A stretch of DNA of 64,000 bases from Ciona savignyi (lineage: Eukaryota > Chordata > Ascidiacea > Phlebobranchia > Cionidae), in assembly GCA_000149265.1 (NCBI GenBank), contig CH003106.1:1035518-1099517 (forward strand), read 5' to 3'. A program made the translations under genes and the position numbers. Under the pieces are notes generated by a model. It was not told the origin of the DNA. It saw only the letters and a program-made list of their open reading frames with translations, and made no database searches. Of the stretch, positions 1 to 15,400 are shown piece by piece (the first letter of the stretch is position 1; every line of letters starts with the position of its first letter).

Positions 1-407
1 GTTTCACCCTGTATAACAAGTGATTTTCCAAAGTGTTGCCAAGTAAGAAAAAAGGTAAATATTGTTGGAAACATCAAAAAACGAATAACTTGATTCGAAA
101 ATCAGCATGCTTAATATATCAAAAATCTATAATCATCAATTAATCACAATACGTATTCTAATGTCAAAATATATATCCAAATTTATAAATATGTATCAAA
201 ATCATTATTTTACTTTTTTTCAAAATCGTAATCAAAATATCTAAATTCTTTTTAAAAAGGTATTTTCAGAGCTGTAACTATAATCTTACAATGGCTGCTG
301 CCAAAAGGAAACAGACCATTTGTTCTTGTGGGACACCCTCAGCAGACCACCTGCTGAGATCTTTTACCCTTAGCACACTGCCAACAAGCGAGGAATAACC
401 ATCATAC
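1..407. other. FRMD4 intron at left edge
   Basis: This is the start of the intron after the last FRMD4 exon in the window. I see AT-rich sequence and no splice-bounded exon. A conserved-looking stretch at about 290-360 has no reading frame I would defend. Confidence 0.5.
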
Positions 408-3400
408 CTTATCGGTTCCCATTTATTTCGAATCCAGTTTCTTATTGGGATGTTTGGATCTTTGGAGTCAAGGGAACTTCTGGAAACGGAGTGTTGTCCA
501 TGGTTGGTCTCGTGGTGGTTGTTTTGTGCTTTCTCGGGGGTGATGTTGGGGGCTCGTTCGAATGATGGGGGAGGGGTGAGCGATCTGTAGGGGTATTAAG
601 GGTTACGGCACCATAGTTTTGTCCAATCAAGTCAATGTGGCCAAGTCACATAACTCAGCAAATCCAAGAAAAAGTCAAGTCGAGTACTTTATATTTTCTA
701 ACATTCACACACTTCTTAAAAAAACTATTTTTGTAACCCCCAAAATTATATATTAAAAAAATGATTTATTTTTCCACCCCTTAATCGACAGTTGTTTTTC
801 CAAACCATAAACATGACTTATTTTGTAACCCCCTAAAATGACCTAATTCTCACACCCTTAAAAATGATTTATTTTCCTACCCTATAAAACAGCTGTTGTT
901 CACACCATAAAATGACCCTTTTCCCCACCCTCTACCAGACAAAATCCTAACCCAAACCGGCACCATTAATCACCTGTGTACAAGGGGTGGTTCGCTGACA
1001 TCAACCCCCACCGACATCTGCCTCCTCCCCATTATCTCCGAGGCGGGGTGAGAGGGGTAACCCCGGTTGAGGATGGCTGGGGTGCTGTGGGTGGATAGTG
1101 CGTCTCCCCCACTGCTTAGCGAGGTATCATCATCCAACAGAATACCTGGTGGTGGGTTGTCAATTTAGGATAGACATATACAGAGTTCAAAATCAAACTT
1201 TTATATACTGTAGTATACTACAGGCTTTCATATCATCCCATAGGAAAGTACAAGGTTCAAACTAAATTTTCGTTTTATTTTACTAACTGTAGAAAAAGGT
1301 TTTGTTTAAACTGAAGAAACTTCTTAGTCATATACAACTGTGACAGATCTGGTAAACCAGTGTTGGGTGCGTCAATGCGTCGAAACATTTATGTATTTGT
1401 AAGTTCATCTAGTTAATCACACCACTTGGATTTTTCCATTCCCATTCACATGAATATCCCATAATATAGTGAAAATACATCGCTCAAACAGAAATATACA
1501 CCCCCATTTAATAATACATTATTTACCAATAACACTCCAAAATAATTTCAATTTCGAATAACACTCCAAAATAATTTCAATTTCGAATAATACTCCAAAA
1601 TAAATTTAATTTTGACATTATTTTCCCCTAAAATAAACAGAGTTGAATTTAAGTGAAGACTTACCATCCGAGAAGGAACTTCTTCCTGATTCAGTCCCAT
1701 CCTTGATACTGATCGCTCCATCTTCGAAGAGCAAGTCCTCATCATCCTCTGCGATGAGCATTGACGCACGTTCCGATGGTTTCTGTCCGCACCGTTTCCG
1801 GAGGACATTGATCTTGTTCTCAACATTCTGGAATCAAGTTGGTCAGTTGGGGGCGGGACATCTTTGGGGTAATGTTGCGAAAAGAAAGACACCCTAACAA
1901 TGCGTTTTTGAGTTAATATGGGGCTCTGGGGTTAAGGAAATCGCACACCTTTAGTGCTAATTTCAACCCAGCTTTGGGGTTTTGAGGGCCAAGGTAATCC
2001 TATGCCATTTATGCTAACTTCAACCAAGCTTTAGAGAGCTCGAGGGTCAAATAAATCACATGAAAAAAACGACAACCCAGCTATACTTGTAAGAACCAAA
2101 AATATGACTAGCTTTTAATCTTACAATAAAAACGAATGAAACCACACACTAAGAAATGCAGTTCACCTAAAACCCCTAGTCACTAGTCAGGTATGTGTTT
2201 AATTTCATCAGTTCAATAAAACCTGGTTACAGCACCTATTAACTAGACATAGTTGCAATGCCTGTTCTTGGCTTAGCAAACAAATACAGAGCTTTGGTTT
2301 TAAGAGTTCAAAGGGCAGAAAAAATCAAATTTATAATTATTCAGCAATTAAGTATGGTTGACCGTGTACAGCAAAATTACTCACACAAACAATTAAAACA
2401 TCAGTCTTCTCATAAATTGAGAGTTCTAGAGCAGTGCTCTGCAACCAGTGTGTGGTGGCAAACTACTGTGTCACAAGACAATGCTAGTTGTGTCGTGGGA
2501 AAAATAGAATATTTTTTAAATACCGTTTTTACCAAATAAAAAGAAATTTAGTTTTTGCAACTTTGAATATTACGGCTATCAGACACTTCGCAAATGTAAT
2601 ATTAAATGTATATAGCTTGTCAGAAGACCTTTTAGATACTGTTATTAATTGATATTTAACAGTTTTGACTGCAACGTGCCATCCATTTTAGTAAGTTTCT
2701 AAATGTGCCTCGAGTGAAAAAAGGTTGCGGAGAACTTTTCTAGAGTAATATTTTTACTGAATCCTAATAAATCAAATTGGTCAAGAAAAGTTGTGCATGG
2801 CCACTGATTAACATATCACTGAAAATGCTAGTTTAAATTGTCACATATTTGATGAAATACATGCCTTCGAATAATTATGACTTAGCCGGTACAATCTATA
2901 TGCCTGCAGGGCATTTGAGTGAACATTGATTTAGACGCATCACATGCCACATATGCAACACACTTGGGAGTTAGGACTTGTTTGATATTATTAAATCGAA
3001 GTTATATAAAATATACATTTGAACAAAATGATTTATAATTTATCAGCTCAACATGTTAGTCATGTTTGCCTAGGCTGTCGCAATTTGTACAGCGTCATTG
3101 AAAATGGCGGCATAATATGTAAAATCATGGAAATTAAATTTTTGTGGTGGAAATAACAACCATTAGTGAAACAGATATTAAACACAGCCAAATTTAAGGC
3201 TCTAGCCACTTGTTGCATGCCTTATAGAATGTTAACGTTGTGTTTTCTGTTTGTTTTACAGAAATTAGAAAGAAACGCTTATTTATTTTTTCCTTTATTC
3301 TGTCTATGGTTTGTTCTATTGTTGTGTCAAATAGGTTAATACAGCTGGACAAATACCTGGTTGGGGACTAAAGTTCTGCATACAATAGCTACTGAAAATC

Positions 3401-6400
3401 AAACAATATATTTATTTAATAAACACCATGACTTTATTTACCTTTACATTATGTATATGTAGAGTACATATATCATACCATGAAGTATGCTTGAACATAT
3501 AAATTTTTTTTTTTTAAAGTGGTATACATACCTTTGTATTCATAATATAAAATACATACAACTGAACATTTTAAACATTACAACCAAGGCAGTTTTTACC
3601 TGCAACTTTTCCATCGTCTTTTTGTACGACTTTAATCGCTTGGTCCTCGTCCGCCCTCTGGTGTTGGGGTCAGAGGCGAGCTTCTTCGCTGCGCTCGCGA
3701 TTTGGGTGAGTAGCTCGAACTCGGTCTCCAGCTGGGTGAGTTCGTCCGAGGCGTCGGCAGCTTCCGAGCTGAACCCGGATGAAGATGATGACGCGGCTGT
3801 CACTGATGTGGGGAAATCCTTTTCCTGTGGGGTAACGTGGGGTTTCATATTGGATCTAATGGGAATGATGTGGAGTTTAGGATAAGGTGATATGGGAAAT
3901 CAATTTTCTGGGGTTATCATGGGGTAATAGGGGAAATCCTTTTTCTGCCTGTGGGGTAACATGGGGTTTCAGATTGAGACTAATGGGAATAAAATGGGGT
4001 TTAGAAAATAGAATGTTGTGCTACAGTATGATCAAAATAAACATATCTAAGATTGTAAGATTGGGATGGTGGGTCATTCAGACCAGGAGTGGGCACACTT
4101 TTTGGATCGGGTACCAAAATTATTTCAGTTTTAGACCGGTCGGTTAGAAATATTGATGGATCCGCCACTAGTATTTAGTTTGTCAATGGAGAATAAAAAA
4201 AACTTAAATATAATTTGCCTGCGGGCCGTAGTTTGCCAATGTCTGTTTTAGATCAGCCATATGGGATAGAAAATCTTCGTTTAACAGAAATACTGCGGAA
4301 AACACTTAAACAGATGGTTTACCGAGGCTATTGACAGTGGTGTTTGTGCCTTGTTGTTGCTGTAATTTAACCGGCCCAACTGGAATACTTGTTTACTGTG
4401 TCAGCAGAGACAATAGGACAACCATAGTTGCCAATTCCAGGGGAGATAGGGGCGGCATGACACCCCTATATAAAAATGCAGGACGGCATAATATAAAAAG
4501 TTTCCCAATGCCACCGTTTTACCCATTACACAGACTCTTAGATTTAAATGCCAGCTCAGCAAATCTAGTACTAACAGTATAGCATATCGACATGAAATTA
4601 AGAGTTCTTTTAATTTTTGCTTTATTTAAAACTCTGTTTTAAAATTTAAACTATTTAAAACTAAAAAAAATGTGATTAAGTATATCAGTTTACCGCCGTC
4701 CCACTTTTCATTTATAAACAGAAATTTGATATGGAAAGAGACAACTGACAGCCATCGATTTCAGTTGTAAGATTGAAATAAAGAACAACTTCTTTATACA
4801 GATTGTGAAAGTAATCACTACATGAAATGGGAGGATACGATTTAATTTAAATGGTTATAAATATTGGATTGCGAGTTTAGATCATTTTGTAAGTAGGCTT
4901 ACGTTGTGGTTTGCCTTGTTGCGTAGTTTGACCTTGAACTCTGCACCGATTCGCTTTTTTATCTTGGGTTGCTTTTCTCCGGCGTCCATGTATCGAATGT
5001 ATTCCTGGGGCAACTTGCCGATAAGATCCTGTGTGAATGGAACACTGTTACCCATTGAACTAGAACAAAAAATGACATATAAGAATAAAAATAACCCACG
5101 CCGAATTTAAAAAAGCATCTCGGGTTAAAGAATTATGTCTGGCATGCTTCTAGAGCATTTTCAGCAAAAAATTTGTCTTGTTTGTTAGCCTCTGTGTAAG
5201 TATCTGCTTTATGAAGTTTATCATTCCAGAGATAAATAAGGATTTTAAAAAAATAAAAAAAACATTCAAAAAAGTTCAAATTATAATTATAATCACCCAA
5301 TTTAACTTTGTTCTATAAAAAAAAAACAGCAGCTAACAAATTAAAATGTACTGTAAATGGGAAATATTATGTGCTGAGTTTTTCTGTCAAACTAAATGTT
5401 ACTGATGAGAAAAACAAAGTAATGGGAGGAATATTGTGGTCTGTGAATGTAAGATCGATGTTGGGTTCGCACTAATGAAGCAACAAAGCTGTCAGTGACG
5501 CAAATAACCAAATATTAGAGGTGAAAACTGAAAAGCCTGGATTTTATTACACACTTCACTTTAGTAAATGCAATATTTCATTTTTAAATGAAAAATATGT
5601 ATTTTATTTAAGTTTTCCAAGTGGCAAGGAGTAGAAATTGCTGAAGTTTAAATAATTTGTTTCAGTTAAGTGTAAAGTGTTTTTGCTTAATCAGTGAAAA
5701 CCCAACTTGCAAAATGCTTTTAAAAGTACAAAAGTTCAATGCTACACAGCATAATCTCAACCAACCGCTTCTCTGAGGCAAAGCTGCTTCAACTCCTGGA
5801 CTTTGTCATACAGACGATCTTCGAGATCGGTTTTGTGAGTCTTCAACGCGTCCAACATTTGACGCTTGGCTGCCCGCATTTCTGGGGTTTCGTCCTTTGA
5901 ACCTGAAGCACGGAAAGTGTACTTAAGCGTGGTACAAGTACAACAATCATCTCGGGAAGTATTATTTTCTTTTTTTTAAGTAAAAGTATTCTTTTCTTTT
6001 CCTAAAAGTAAAAGTCTTTTTTTCTTTTTTTAAAGTACATTTTTTGTGGTTTTTATTTTACAGAAAAAAAAGTAGTAAACAGTTGCAAACATATTATATA
6101 TAAGCCCATGTAAACACTACACTAAATAAATAACAAACAAAATCGTTTAACAAGTGCAACAATCAATGCGCAGTATTGGCCTTAGTGCACCACATTTAGA
6201 CAAGGTAAGTGAACTTTTAATCAAAACATGAACTTTTTTGTGATCATTTTAGTTTCACAACTTTTAATGTGTGTGCTTTTCATGGTTCTTTACCATGACT
6301 AATGACAAACACGGCTACTTCTACAATTTGTGCTATGAAAATAAAAAGAAGAAAATATTTAACAGACAATGGTATTTACACTCTATTTTAACTTGATATG

Positions 6401-9400
6401 TCTTTTGGTCAAATTTTGTCAAGTTATGATTAATCTCATAACAAGTTATAAGTAATATTTATAATGCATTTACAAATGGATGGCTTGTATAACGATTACA
6501 TACCAGTATACAAGATTTTTTAAGATTTAGGGTTAAAATTTATATGCAAGTTACACTGCTTGTTTAACAGCCGATACACAAATTTAAAATGTACAAGCGT
6601 TGTAATTAAAGGTGTCCTGGAAATACTTTAATTCACTATGTGTGCATGTGTTTATGGACATGCGTATATATATGATGACACTTAGGCGTTTATTTTACAG
6701 ATACATACATTTGTACCCAGTAAATTTATTTTTTCCTTTTACCACTGTTTTTTATGTCACCAGAACCAATCATGTGTTCTTTTTTCTTTTAATTGTGTTT
6801 TTTCAGTTTTTAAAAAAGAGAGAGAAAAACTCCCCTTTAGAAGAGAAAAACAAAGACAACGACTAAACCAAACTTAACTATTCCCTAATTGTGGATGCCT
6901 AAATGTTTTCGATTGTTAATTTCTCACCTTTTTTGACGGTCACGTCAATGTCTTGTATCTGCTTCCGCGTCATTTCGGGGGTGTCTTTGACCACGTTTAT
7001 TAAGCTGTTGGCGTTGGCAGTGAGATCGTTGCTTAAGTTTGTAATGCTGTTCACAGTGTGGAGCTTTGTCTGCAGGCATGATGGTTAGGTGTAATAGTGG
7101 CGGCGGGTCTACAATAGTGTTGGGTTCAGTCATAACAGCTTGTTACTCGGTTGATAGGTAAACTGAAAAATTTTAAACTGATATATTTGGAACTGAAATA
7201 ATTAAAACTCAAATGAAATATTTGAATGAAATAATTGAAATGATATATCTGAAACTGATATATTTAACACAGATATATTCAAAACAATAAATCTTTGCAT
7301 AATTGCCCATAAACCATACCAAGATAAAAATATGAATATTTTATCAGGAAATTATATAATTGACAGCCTAAATATCAGAAGCATGGGTAACTTCCTGCAA
7401 ATAAACTTTCCTTAATTCTCTGCTTTCCTATCCTAACCATTTTCCAATGCCCTATCAGCCAACATTGCCTTACAATTGTTAAATATTTACAAGGCATAAA
7501 CATTATACTTTAAATTTATTTATTCAGTTCAAAATCGCTTTGCATACAATGCGAGATTGAGAATATAATGTAATATGGTTGTGTTGCAATGTGGTTCCAT
7601 ACCACACAGAACTAATTGGCTCATTTGAATCCAAGACACACAGAGAGGTCAGAGGTTTATTGATTTTTTAAACATTATCTGACTGTCGTTTGTTTAACTT
7701 TGGCACAGTTTAGCGCATTGGTTAATGAAGATAAACCATGCCCCGATTCATTTTTAGCATTCACCCCATCAAGCTATTTTACTGTCTTCACAGATAGCAA
7801 CATCCATTCCATAATCAAAATTCAAATGGATAACATTTCCGATTTTTTTTTAATTCCATACATTTTAGTGGTAACAGTGGAATAAAAACAAATTTTTTCT
7901 TGCTCTTTATATCTATTGCTGAGCAGATCGAAATTCTTGATTTAAAATTATTGATTCTAGAATAATCTTACAAACTAAATGGATTTGGATAAGGACACTC
8001 CTACCCACAGAATACCTTAATCATATTTAATGGCAAAAAGTTATGGGTTCCTGGGTTAAATGTACATTTCATCCCCAATGTGCACCGCTGGCACCCCTTA
8101 TACAAATGTTAATTTTTTCATGCCTGACATTCCTAATACAGTGTCAGTTCTTTTATGCCCATCAACCCCAATACGAATGTTAAATATTTCATGCATATCA
8201 CTCTTATACAAGTTTTTATTCTTTCATACTTGGCAATCCTAATACAAAGTTAATTCTTCTTCATATTAATACAAGGATTTAACTTGTAAATCATACTTAA
8301 ACCAACCAGCAACTCAACTAAAAGAACAATATTACACATATGGGGGTCTTTAAAACCAAACGTAGTCCCCACTCTTCGGGTTGTTATTAAGGTGGACTTA
8401 TTGGCAAACACATACAGCCAAAATGGAAGATAATACTACCATATATGGCAATGATATAGTTGGGTGACATGCATTTTATGCTACATAAGCCACAGCAGTC
8501 AGATGTAACGACAATGTCCATTGTCCTCCAAAAGAACATACGTGCAACTACATTTTTAGATAATCGAAACATTTAGTTGTATATGTCCAGTCCACTAAAT
8601 TCTGCAACACAGCTGCATGCCTTGATTTGTACAGTCAAATGGGTCGTTCAAATTATAGGATAGGTTATTCATTTTTTAACCCAGTTAAAGAGGTGGGTGT
8701 TGTGTCATGATTTTTGCAGTGGGCTGTATACAATTGAAATGTTTTAAGCAACATACACATTCACGCAACATACGCAAAGGTATTTTGCCAATGGATACAA
8801 CCGACCCGCGAGTGAATGGATGTGATGCTATCACCTTTAAGCTTATGGTTAACACTCTTAACCAACTGGTCGATGTTGCAGGACTAAATAACCAGTAAAC
8901 CATTAAGTATAAACCACCAAACCATAACTCACAAAGAAAATATTTTGCTTTTCAAACAAATTTTAAAAAATCGTTAGCCTGGTAAAGTGGCGTACAATCC
9001 ATATTTTAAAACTCAGCTCATACCAACATGACCAACATGACATTAATATGGTCGGCTCCTTACCTTGTTCTGTTTCCGTTCCAAGTAAAAGTGATGTTGG
9101 TCAATTGCCATAATCCAAATCGACTTGATGAGACTCGGAGTGCCATACCAGGCGTGAATTTTAAGGTCCCCGGTTAATTTCCTTTTCGCTTCGACATACA
9201 AATGTTCCTTGGTTGTTTGTTGGTGCTTTTCAGTGACTTCGATGGAAAATTTCTTCTCACGAAAATACAAGTTTTCTAACTGTCGCCAGAGAAATGTCTG
9301 CAGAATATACCAGTTATATTCAAATGCTCATTAAAACAAACTGACACAATTGGTGAAAATGTCTAATCCATTTAAAGCATACAGTAAACCATCAATAAGT

Positions 9401-12400
9401 TTAAATTTGGGAATAAAACTATGTACAATTTGCTTTATAGCAATGCGGTACATTATAAGAAATTCATTAACAAATATAGCCTTTAAAATAATTATAATAT
9501 AAATATTTAAGTCTCTACATAGACAAGTAACCTGAGAAAAACAATGAATAAATGTTAAATGCCTAAATCAGCTTTATTTACAAAGTAGACTAGAGCACAA
9601 ATTGTTTATTCAATATATATTATAAGTATGAAATTAAAAATATTTATATGAAAAAAGCCATGAAAAAAACAGAAGCAATAATACTCAAAACAGAACTAGA
9701 AAAATTAATAGCTAGTAACATTACATGTATATATACATCAATAAAAAAAATTACATCATTACAAATTCCTTCAGTTCTAAAATAAGGCTTACAAAATCCA
9801 ACATTATTACCTATCCTCGCATGGCCACGAACTGAAGATTATGATAAGCCTATCGTGCTGAGATTAAAACGCTAATAACGGCTGATCAAAACCGGCCAAG
9901 AAGCATCATAAACAGCCGTTCGGTTCCAAACACTATACTGAATGAATAGCTTAACCTACTTACGACCGTCGGGAGAATTACAATGAACGCGTTCCATCTT
10001 TTTGTACCGCTGAAATAAAATCCATATTGGAGTCACTATAAAGGGGCCAGCACTAAAGGGAGGGAAAGAGGGAAGGATGGAAGCTGGTCAATAAAATTAG
10101 GGAAACTAATTCTAACCCTAACCCCAGAACCTGTCCTAAGTATATTGCTTTAAACTTATTTTTAGTTTGCAATTTCTATATTTAAGACTTTTCCTCTCTG
10201 TAGGCTTTTCCCTACATGGTGAAATCAGCCAGAGCGAATAGCCAATAATCGAGTGTATCACACTCGCTGACTTTTCAAATCGTTTTACTAGCGGCGACTA
10301 TTCGGAGACTGTAATTTACAACCAGCGGTCTTCAGTCTGCGCTATAATTACCATGATATTGTAACGTTCGATATCGGCATAATGACAAATCGCAGGTGCG
10401 TTGACTACATCGCGGAGAGTATAATTGCTTCTGCGTATAAAACTGTATAGTGGTCTTGCAACGCATTCAGAGCGTCCCAATGAAAGGAAACCAACAGTAA
10501 AACACACAGCGCGAGCGCGTGTTAACTCAAGCTACCATTGCACAAGCAAATCCCCGCTTATGTAAACACTTACTAGCCGCCCGCTGACACAGGGAGAACG
10601 AATATGACCGCACCACTGTCTTGGTTTTTAAGTTTGAAAAATTAACGCTGTAATTGCTGTATAAACTGCTTATTCTATTTAAAAAAATTCCTACTTCATT
10701 ATTGTAATGACGAAGCGAAAAATCAGTAAAACTAAGAAGTACAACTCGTTTAATACAGTAGCTGTCGTTTGCCCTTTTTAACGTTAACCATGATCCGTAA
10801 TTTAACATCCTAATTCATAGTAACCAGATTAACGGTCCTTTAACCAACTTCGTTCATAAGCGCTGCTTTTTCTACCCTCTGCCACTTTTATTTAGCGTAT
10901 ACCGTGACCGCTCTTTATTCAAACGGAAAAGGGAATAAAAACAAAACAACATCTACAACCTGTTTACCCTGTGTTTCTTCGTTAATCTAACTATTTTCTT
11001 TAAGGCGTAGACGTAGAAACTAGGATTACACTGAACTGCTCGCACAAGACCGTGTGTATTAAATCAAGGCGCATGTTATGAGATCATCGCACTAACTTGA
11101 CCCGTTCTTTCTATTCCGAGATGTGAAGTTTATGACAACCTAAGGGCATTACCGGCAAACGTGGGCGGTAGGACGCCAACTTTACAGAGAAAATGTAACC
11201 AAAGAAGTTTTCGAAAAGGTCCCGATTAAAATATGACGTTGTGGCTACTAGTTTTAAATTTTCCGCCGAAATTCAGAATACTTTATAGATAAAACTGCTA
11301 TAGTAAATTACTATAGTAACGACGCAAATGTTTACTAATAATACTCGGGTAAATAAAGCCCCATTGTAAATGAATGACTCGTTTTGCGCCTTATTCTAAG
11401 TTTAGCGTGTTTTATTGGACAATCGCCATTTGAGCTATCATAATATGAAGGCGATTTCCGCGAAAAGCGAGGCGGCTATATAAACGAAAACTACGGGGTT
11501 CAAGAGTCTGGAAAAAGACATTCAAAATCGTTTTATTAAATTTAACATATACTTGGATTTGTAAGTTAGTACGATTAAAAAAAATACAGACTTCTGTTTG
11601 CTCATATTGGTAGGTAAGTTAGTATTATCTACAAAAATCACACTCCAAACGAAGTAAAGCATATACCGTTTAACCTCTATTTGAGCGACACGTCCCTTTA
11701 ATTATCAACCCTTTTCCTACAGTGGCGCTCTATTAGAGTTGGCGTTTAAATGGATATTTTACGGCATTTCGCTCATCTTCAAACTTTTGTTTTGAGCGGC
11801 AATCAAAGCATAAAACCACATCGTGTACTTTGGTTCGCGACGTAATCGAATTCCCCGGGTTTTAAAACCTTCTTTCAACATTTGTTCTAAATCCTGACCT
11901 CTGGAAGCATCGAGTATATCCCTAATCGATGGCGAGAGTTTCAGTTAATTTAATAACTGACTTTGTCCAGTCAATCAAGAACGAAAAGTCACCCAGGTTT
12001 ACGGACTTTTTTTTAAGCATAAGACAAACTAAAAAATTTGATCTAATAATTGTAGTTTAACGTAATTTTTCAATTTAGGCCACAAAATCATGTATTTGTA
12101 CCAAGGTTTACAATTTTAAAGACACATTATGCAAACACTAAATCTACAAACGTTGGACAAATTTTCTGTCCAGTTTACATTTTGGCTGTAAGAAATACTG
12201 TATGTCGGTCAAGCTGTCCTGTCAATTGTCGGTTCATTTCGGCACAGATGAAATTTAATTATTTAGTTAATCATGTCAATGCAGTCCAAGGCGACGTTGT
12301 ATAATTATGTCAATTTATGAGCAGCCGGATTATACGATTATCCAGTGTCGCATTTTACCAACAAGAAGTTTTTTCGGGAAACAATATATTAACAGTACAC

Positions 12401-15400
12401 TATTAAACGGCAATTATTCGTTTAGAATTATTTCAATATGGTCCATGCTTGTTATTATGCAACGTGGTGTGCTTTATTACGCCATAATTAAAGTAATACG
12501 TCACAATAAACTGAATATTTGACATTCTGTGTCCAAGACAAACTCGTTTTGAACTCGATTTGACTAAACCGGAGTTTTAAGCAAGTCGGAACGGCGTGAA
12601 CCCGACTATGTCGATGTTTACAACACAGCTGCCTGTTTAAAGCACTCAACTTCGGGCTTGAGCAAATATACGGGACTGTACTTTCTAAGTACCGATTCGA
12701 AGACGGACAAATCATGAAAAACTAAAATATTAATACAAGTCGAATACCTAACCTCGTACTTAGCTAATACGTAAAGGTGCACGTACCAAGACTAGATTTT
12801 ATGCATAATTCATCTAGTGAAAAGCAAATAACAGTCGGGCATTGAAAATAGAACTGTAAGTTTTACAATCACGGTCAGGTTATAATACATTGTTCATAAT
12901 ATATATACAGCAAAAGTGCTTACCTTGACTGGGTTTGCTTTGTCTTGAATTTCAAATTGAAGTATTCCTTTATGGCTTAATCCTATCCACCAAGTTACGC
13001 CGGACTTATCCTACAATGTAATCAAAATGTAAGTTTCCTCGTATCTTCAAGGGCGTGTTTGATGTAAACGTGCCAGAAGAAGGTAATAAAGGTGAATGGA
13101 CGGTACGAGAGGTATAACCTCGAGCATTTACACACAGTACTGGTTAACCATTAACCTGGTGTAGAAGTTAGGAAATGAGAATGGAACGGACCGCACGCTA
13201 ATTAGGAAATGCTGAGCGCTTTATAGAAGCTCGGTTTACCGCTATTTCCCAGCGCTTAGGATGGAAATTAAAATGTTAACACACAATCCAGCTGTTTTTT
13301 CTGCATTTTGGAATATAATCAAAAAGGAAAACACGCTATGGTTGATATATTGTCGTTGTATTTATATCCATGAGATGATAATAGGATACGGTTGGGTAGA
13401 ATGTTTTTTTTTACATCGCCGTGGGTGAAAAAAGTCGCGGATACCCTTTATCCATAAATATTTTGGGTAAGAAACAATTGCTAGCTTTACTGAGTTCGCG
13501 GACACAACACAACCACTTGGGACAATAACACAGTCCCTAACAACAGTTTGTTTACACGCATATTTGAGTAAGAAAGGGAAAGAAGTTTTTCCCGCCGCTT
13601 TTGTCAATTTGCGAGGCTTGTACGGTCGCCATACCTTGCATCCAACCAACAATAAACTCCCAATTACGAACTTACAACCCCAAAATAGCATAACACATAC
13701 ATTGTCACATAATAAAACGTCTTAGTATCGGAGTTCCAAATAAAACGAAACGATACTTAATGCCCGTACCAGCTTATGTTAACTCTATTCAACCTTTCGT
13801 TGTATAAAAGTGGGTATATTAAGCCACAGTTTTTTAACGTAATGCAAAAGCGTTCGTCCTGATAAAAAGGGAAGCCTCGTTTTAAGCAAAACCGGCGGGG
13901 AATAAAGGAAACTTATCATTTTAATAGGCAATACAGCGACACAATATGGGGCGATACGGGATGCTTATCAGGAAGCTATATAACAAAGGGTTTCCTCAAT
14001 AACGAAACGTCAAATTTGCGTGAAATTCCGCTCGGACAATATTTGATGTACGAAAATTTAATGGTGATTTGCACAAATCCATTTATCTGGCTCGACTTCT
14101 GAATTTAAAATAAGCAATATTTTGTATAAAGTTAAATGGATCGCTGACCTATATGCAATGACTAACTTACGCAAATGTATGTGTTGATACATAAAAGCTT
14201 AGAAGTAATCGCTAGATATTCTGTACATTTTGTTGGCGTGGCAGTCAAGTTGTGAAAAAAAAACAGTTTACTGAACTAAGCTCAAACTAAGTCGTGTCTT
14301 TAATCTGTCGACGCCCTGTTAAGGATTTGATAAGTCTTCTAAAACGAGATTAATCGGAATTGTTCACTATAGACACACTGAAACTTGTGGGCTTAACGAG
14401 TACATGCATTTTTACAGCAATACTATCCGCTCTGAAGCATACAAACTTATTCCGTGCTAAATACACGGTTTGTACAGCTTTGTTAGAAACTTATGCCAAA
14501 CTGTTCTATGAATATGTCACGCAAAAGGCGAGAAAGTGCGGGCACGTACACGAGCGTTATCAATGCAAGACAACGAATAATATACGAGCGGGGTTCGGCA
14601 ACTACGTCTGGGGGGCAACACTCAAAGGAGGGAAAGAGGGTAGTAGCGAAACTGCTCCCTAAAACTCCGGAAACTAAATATAACCAAACATTAAACACTA
14701 ATTTTAACTTCAAAACTATCTAAAATAAGGAAAATATGAAAGGAGGTATACTGCATACTAAAAACAATAAAAACTAATTCTCACCCAGCCTTAAACACAA
14801 ATGTCAGCACCTGAAGTAACCATGAACACCAGCTCTAACCCTCTAATTTGATTTTGCTGTGTAGAGTTTCCCTATTTTCTACTTTCCCCTTTCCTCCTTT
14901 TAGTTTTCCCCGACGTCTGGCCCTACGACGACGATGTTGAAGATATAGGGAATCGCTCGTGCGTGTATTTGCTCATCTTCGTCACGCGTGGATGGGCAAG
15001 GCGATGCCATTCCACTCACGCGATGCGACGAAGATAGGTTGTTCTGCGCCTTACAAACAAAGTTCGGTGCGTTTTTTCAGTTCAGATCGTAAAAATGTTC
15101 GTATCCATTTCGGCTACCAGCATGGGATTTCGGACAAATTTAAAGATGAAAAGGGCGGCAGATCAAAAGCCGTCGAATTGCATAGAAATTAGAAATGGTC
15201 GAATTGATACTAAAATATTTGATGAAATGTTTGGTTCCATTCAAAACTGCAATATACAGTCTATTTACGAATATGACACTAATAATCGGTGTGTACGAAT
15301 ACGTTACGTTGCATTTCCTATACCAAACATTAAACTAAGTGTGCTGTGGTATTAAATTTCCCGGCTTAACATTAAATACGCATTAATATATTCGTAGTAC

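Noticed and set aside
2258-2539. 93-codon plus-strand ORF
   Set aside because: It lies inside an FRMD4 intron in AT-rich sequence, partly resembling a decayed hAT-like end (gcagtgctctgcaaccagtg); no splice or family support.
8685-8903. Overlapping ORFs on both strands in an FRMD4 intron
   Set aside because: No splice context, no family resemblance, and typical length for chance.
9964-10009. Minus-strand exon-like segment (RYKKMERVHCNSPDG) with good acceptor and donor
   Set aside because: At 46 nt it would shift the FRMD4 frame between exons 10 and 11, which already join in phase and match the family without it. It could be a poison exon, but nothing else supports that.
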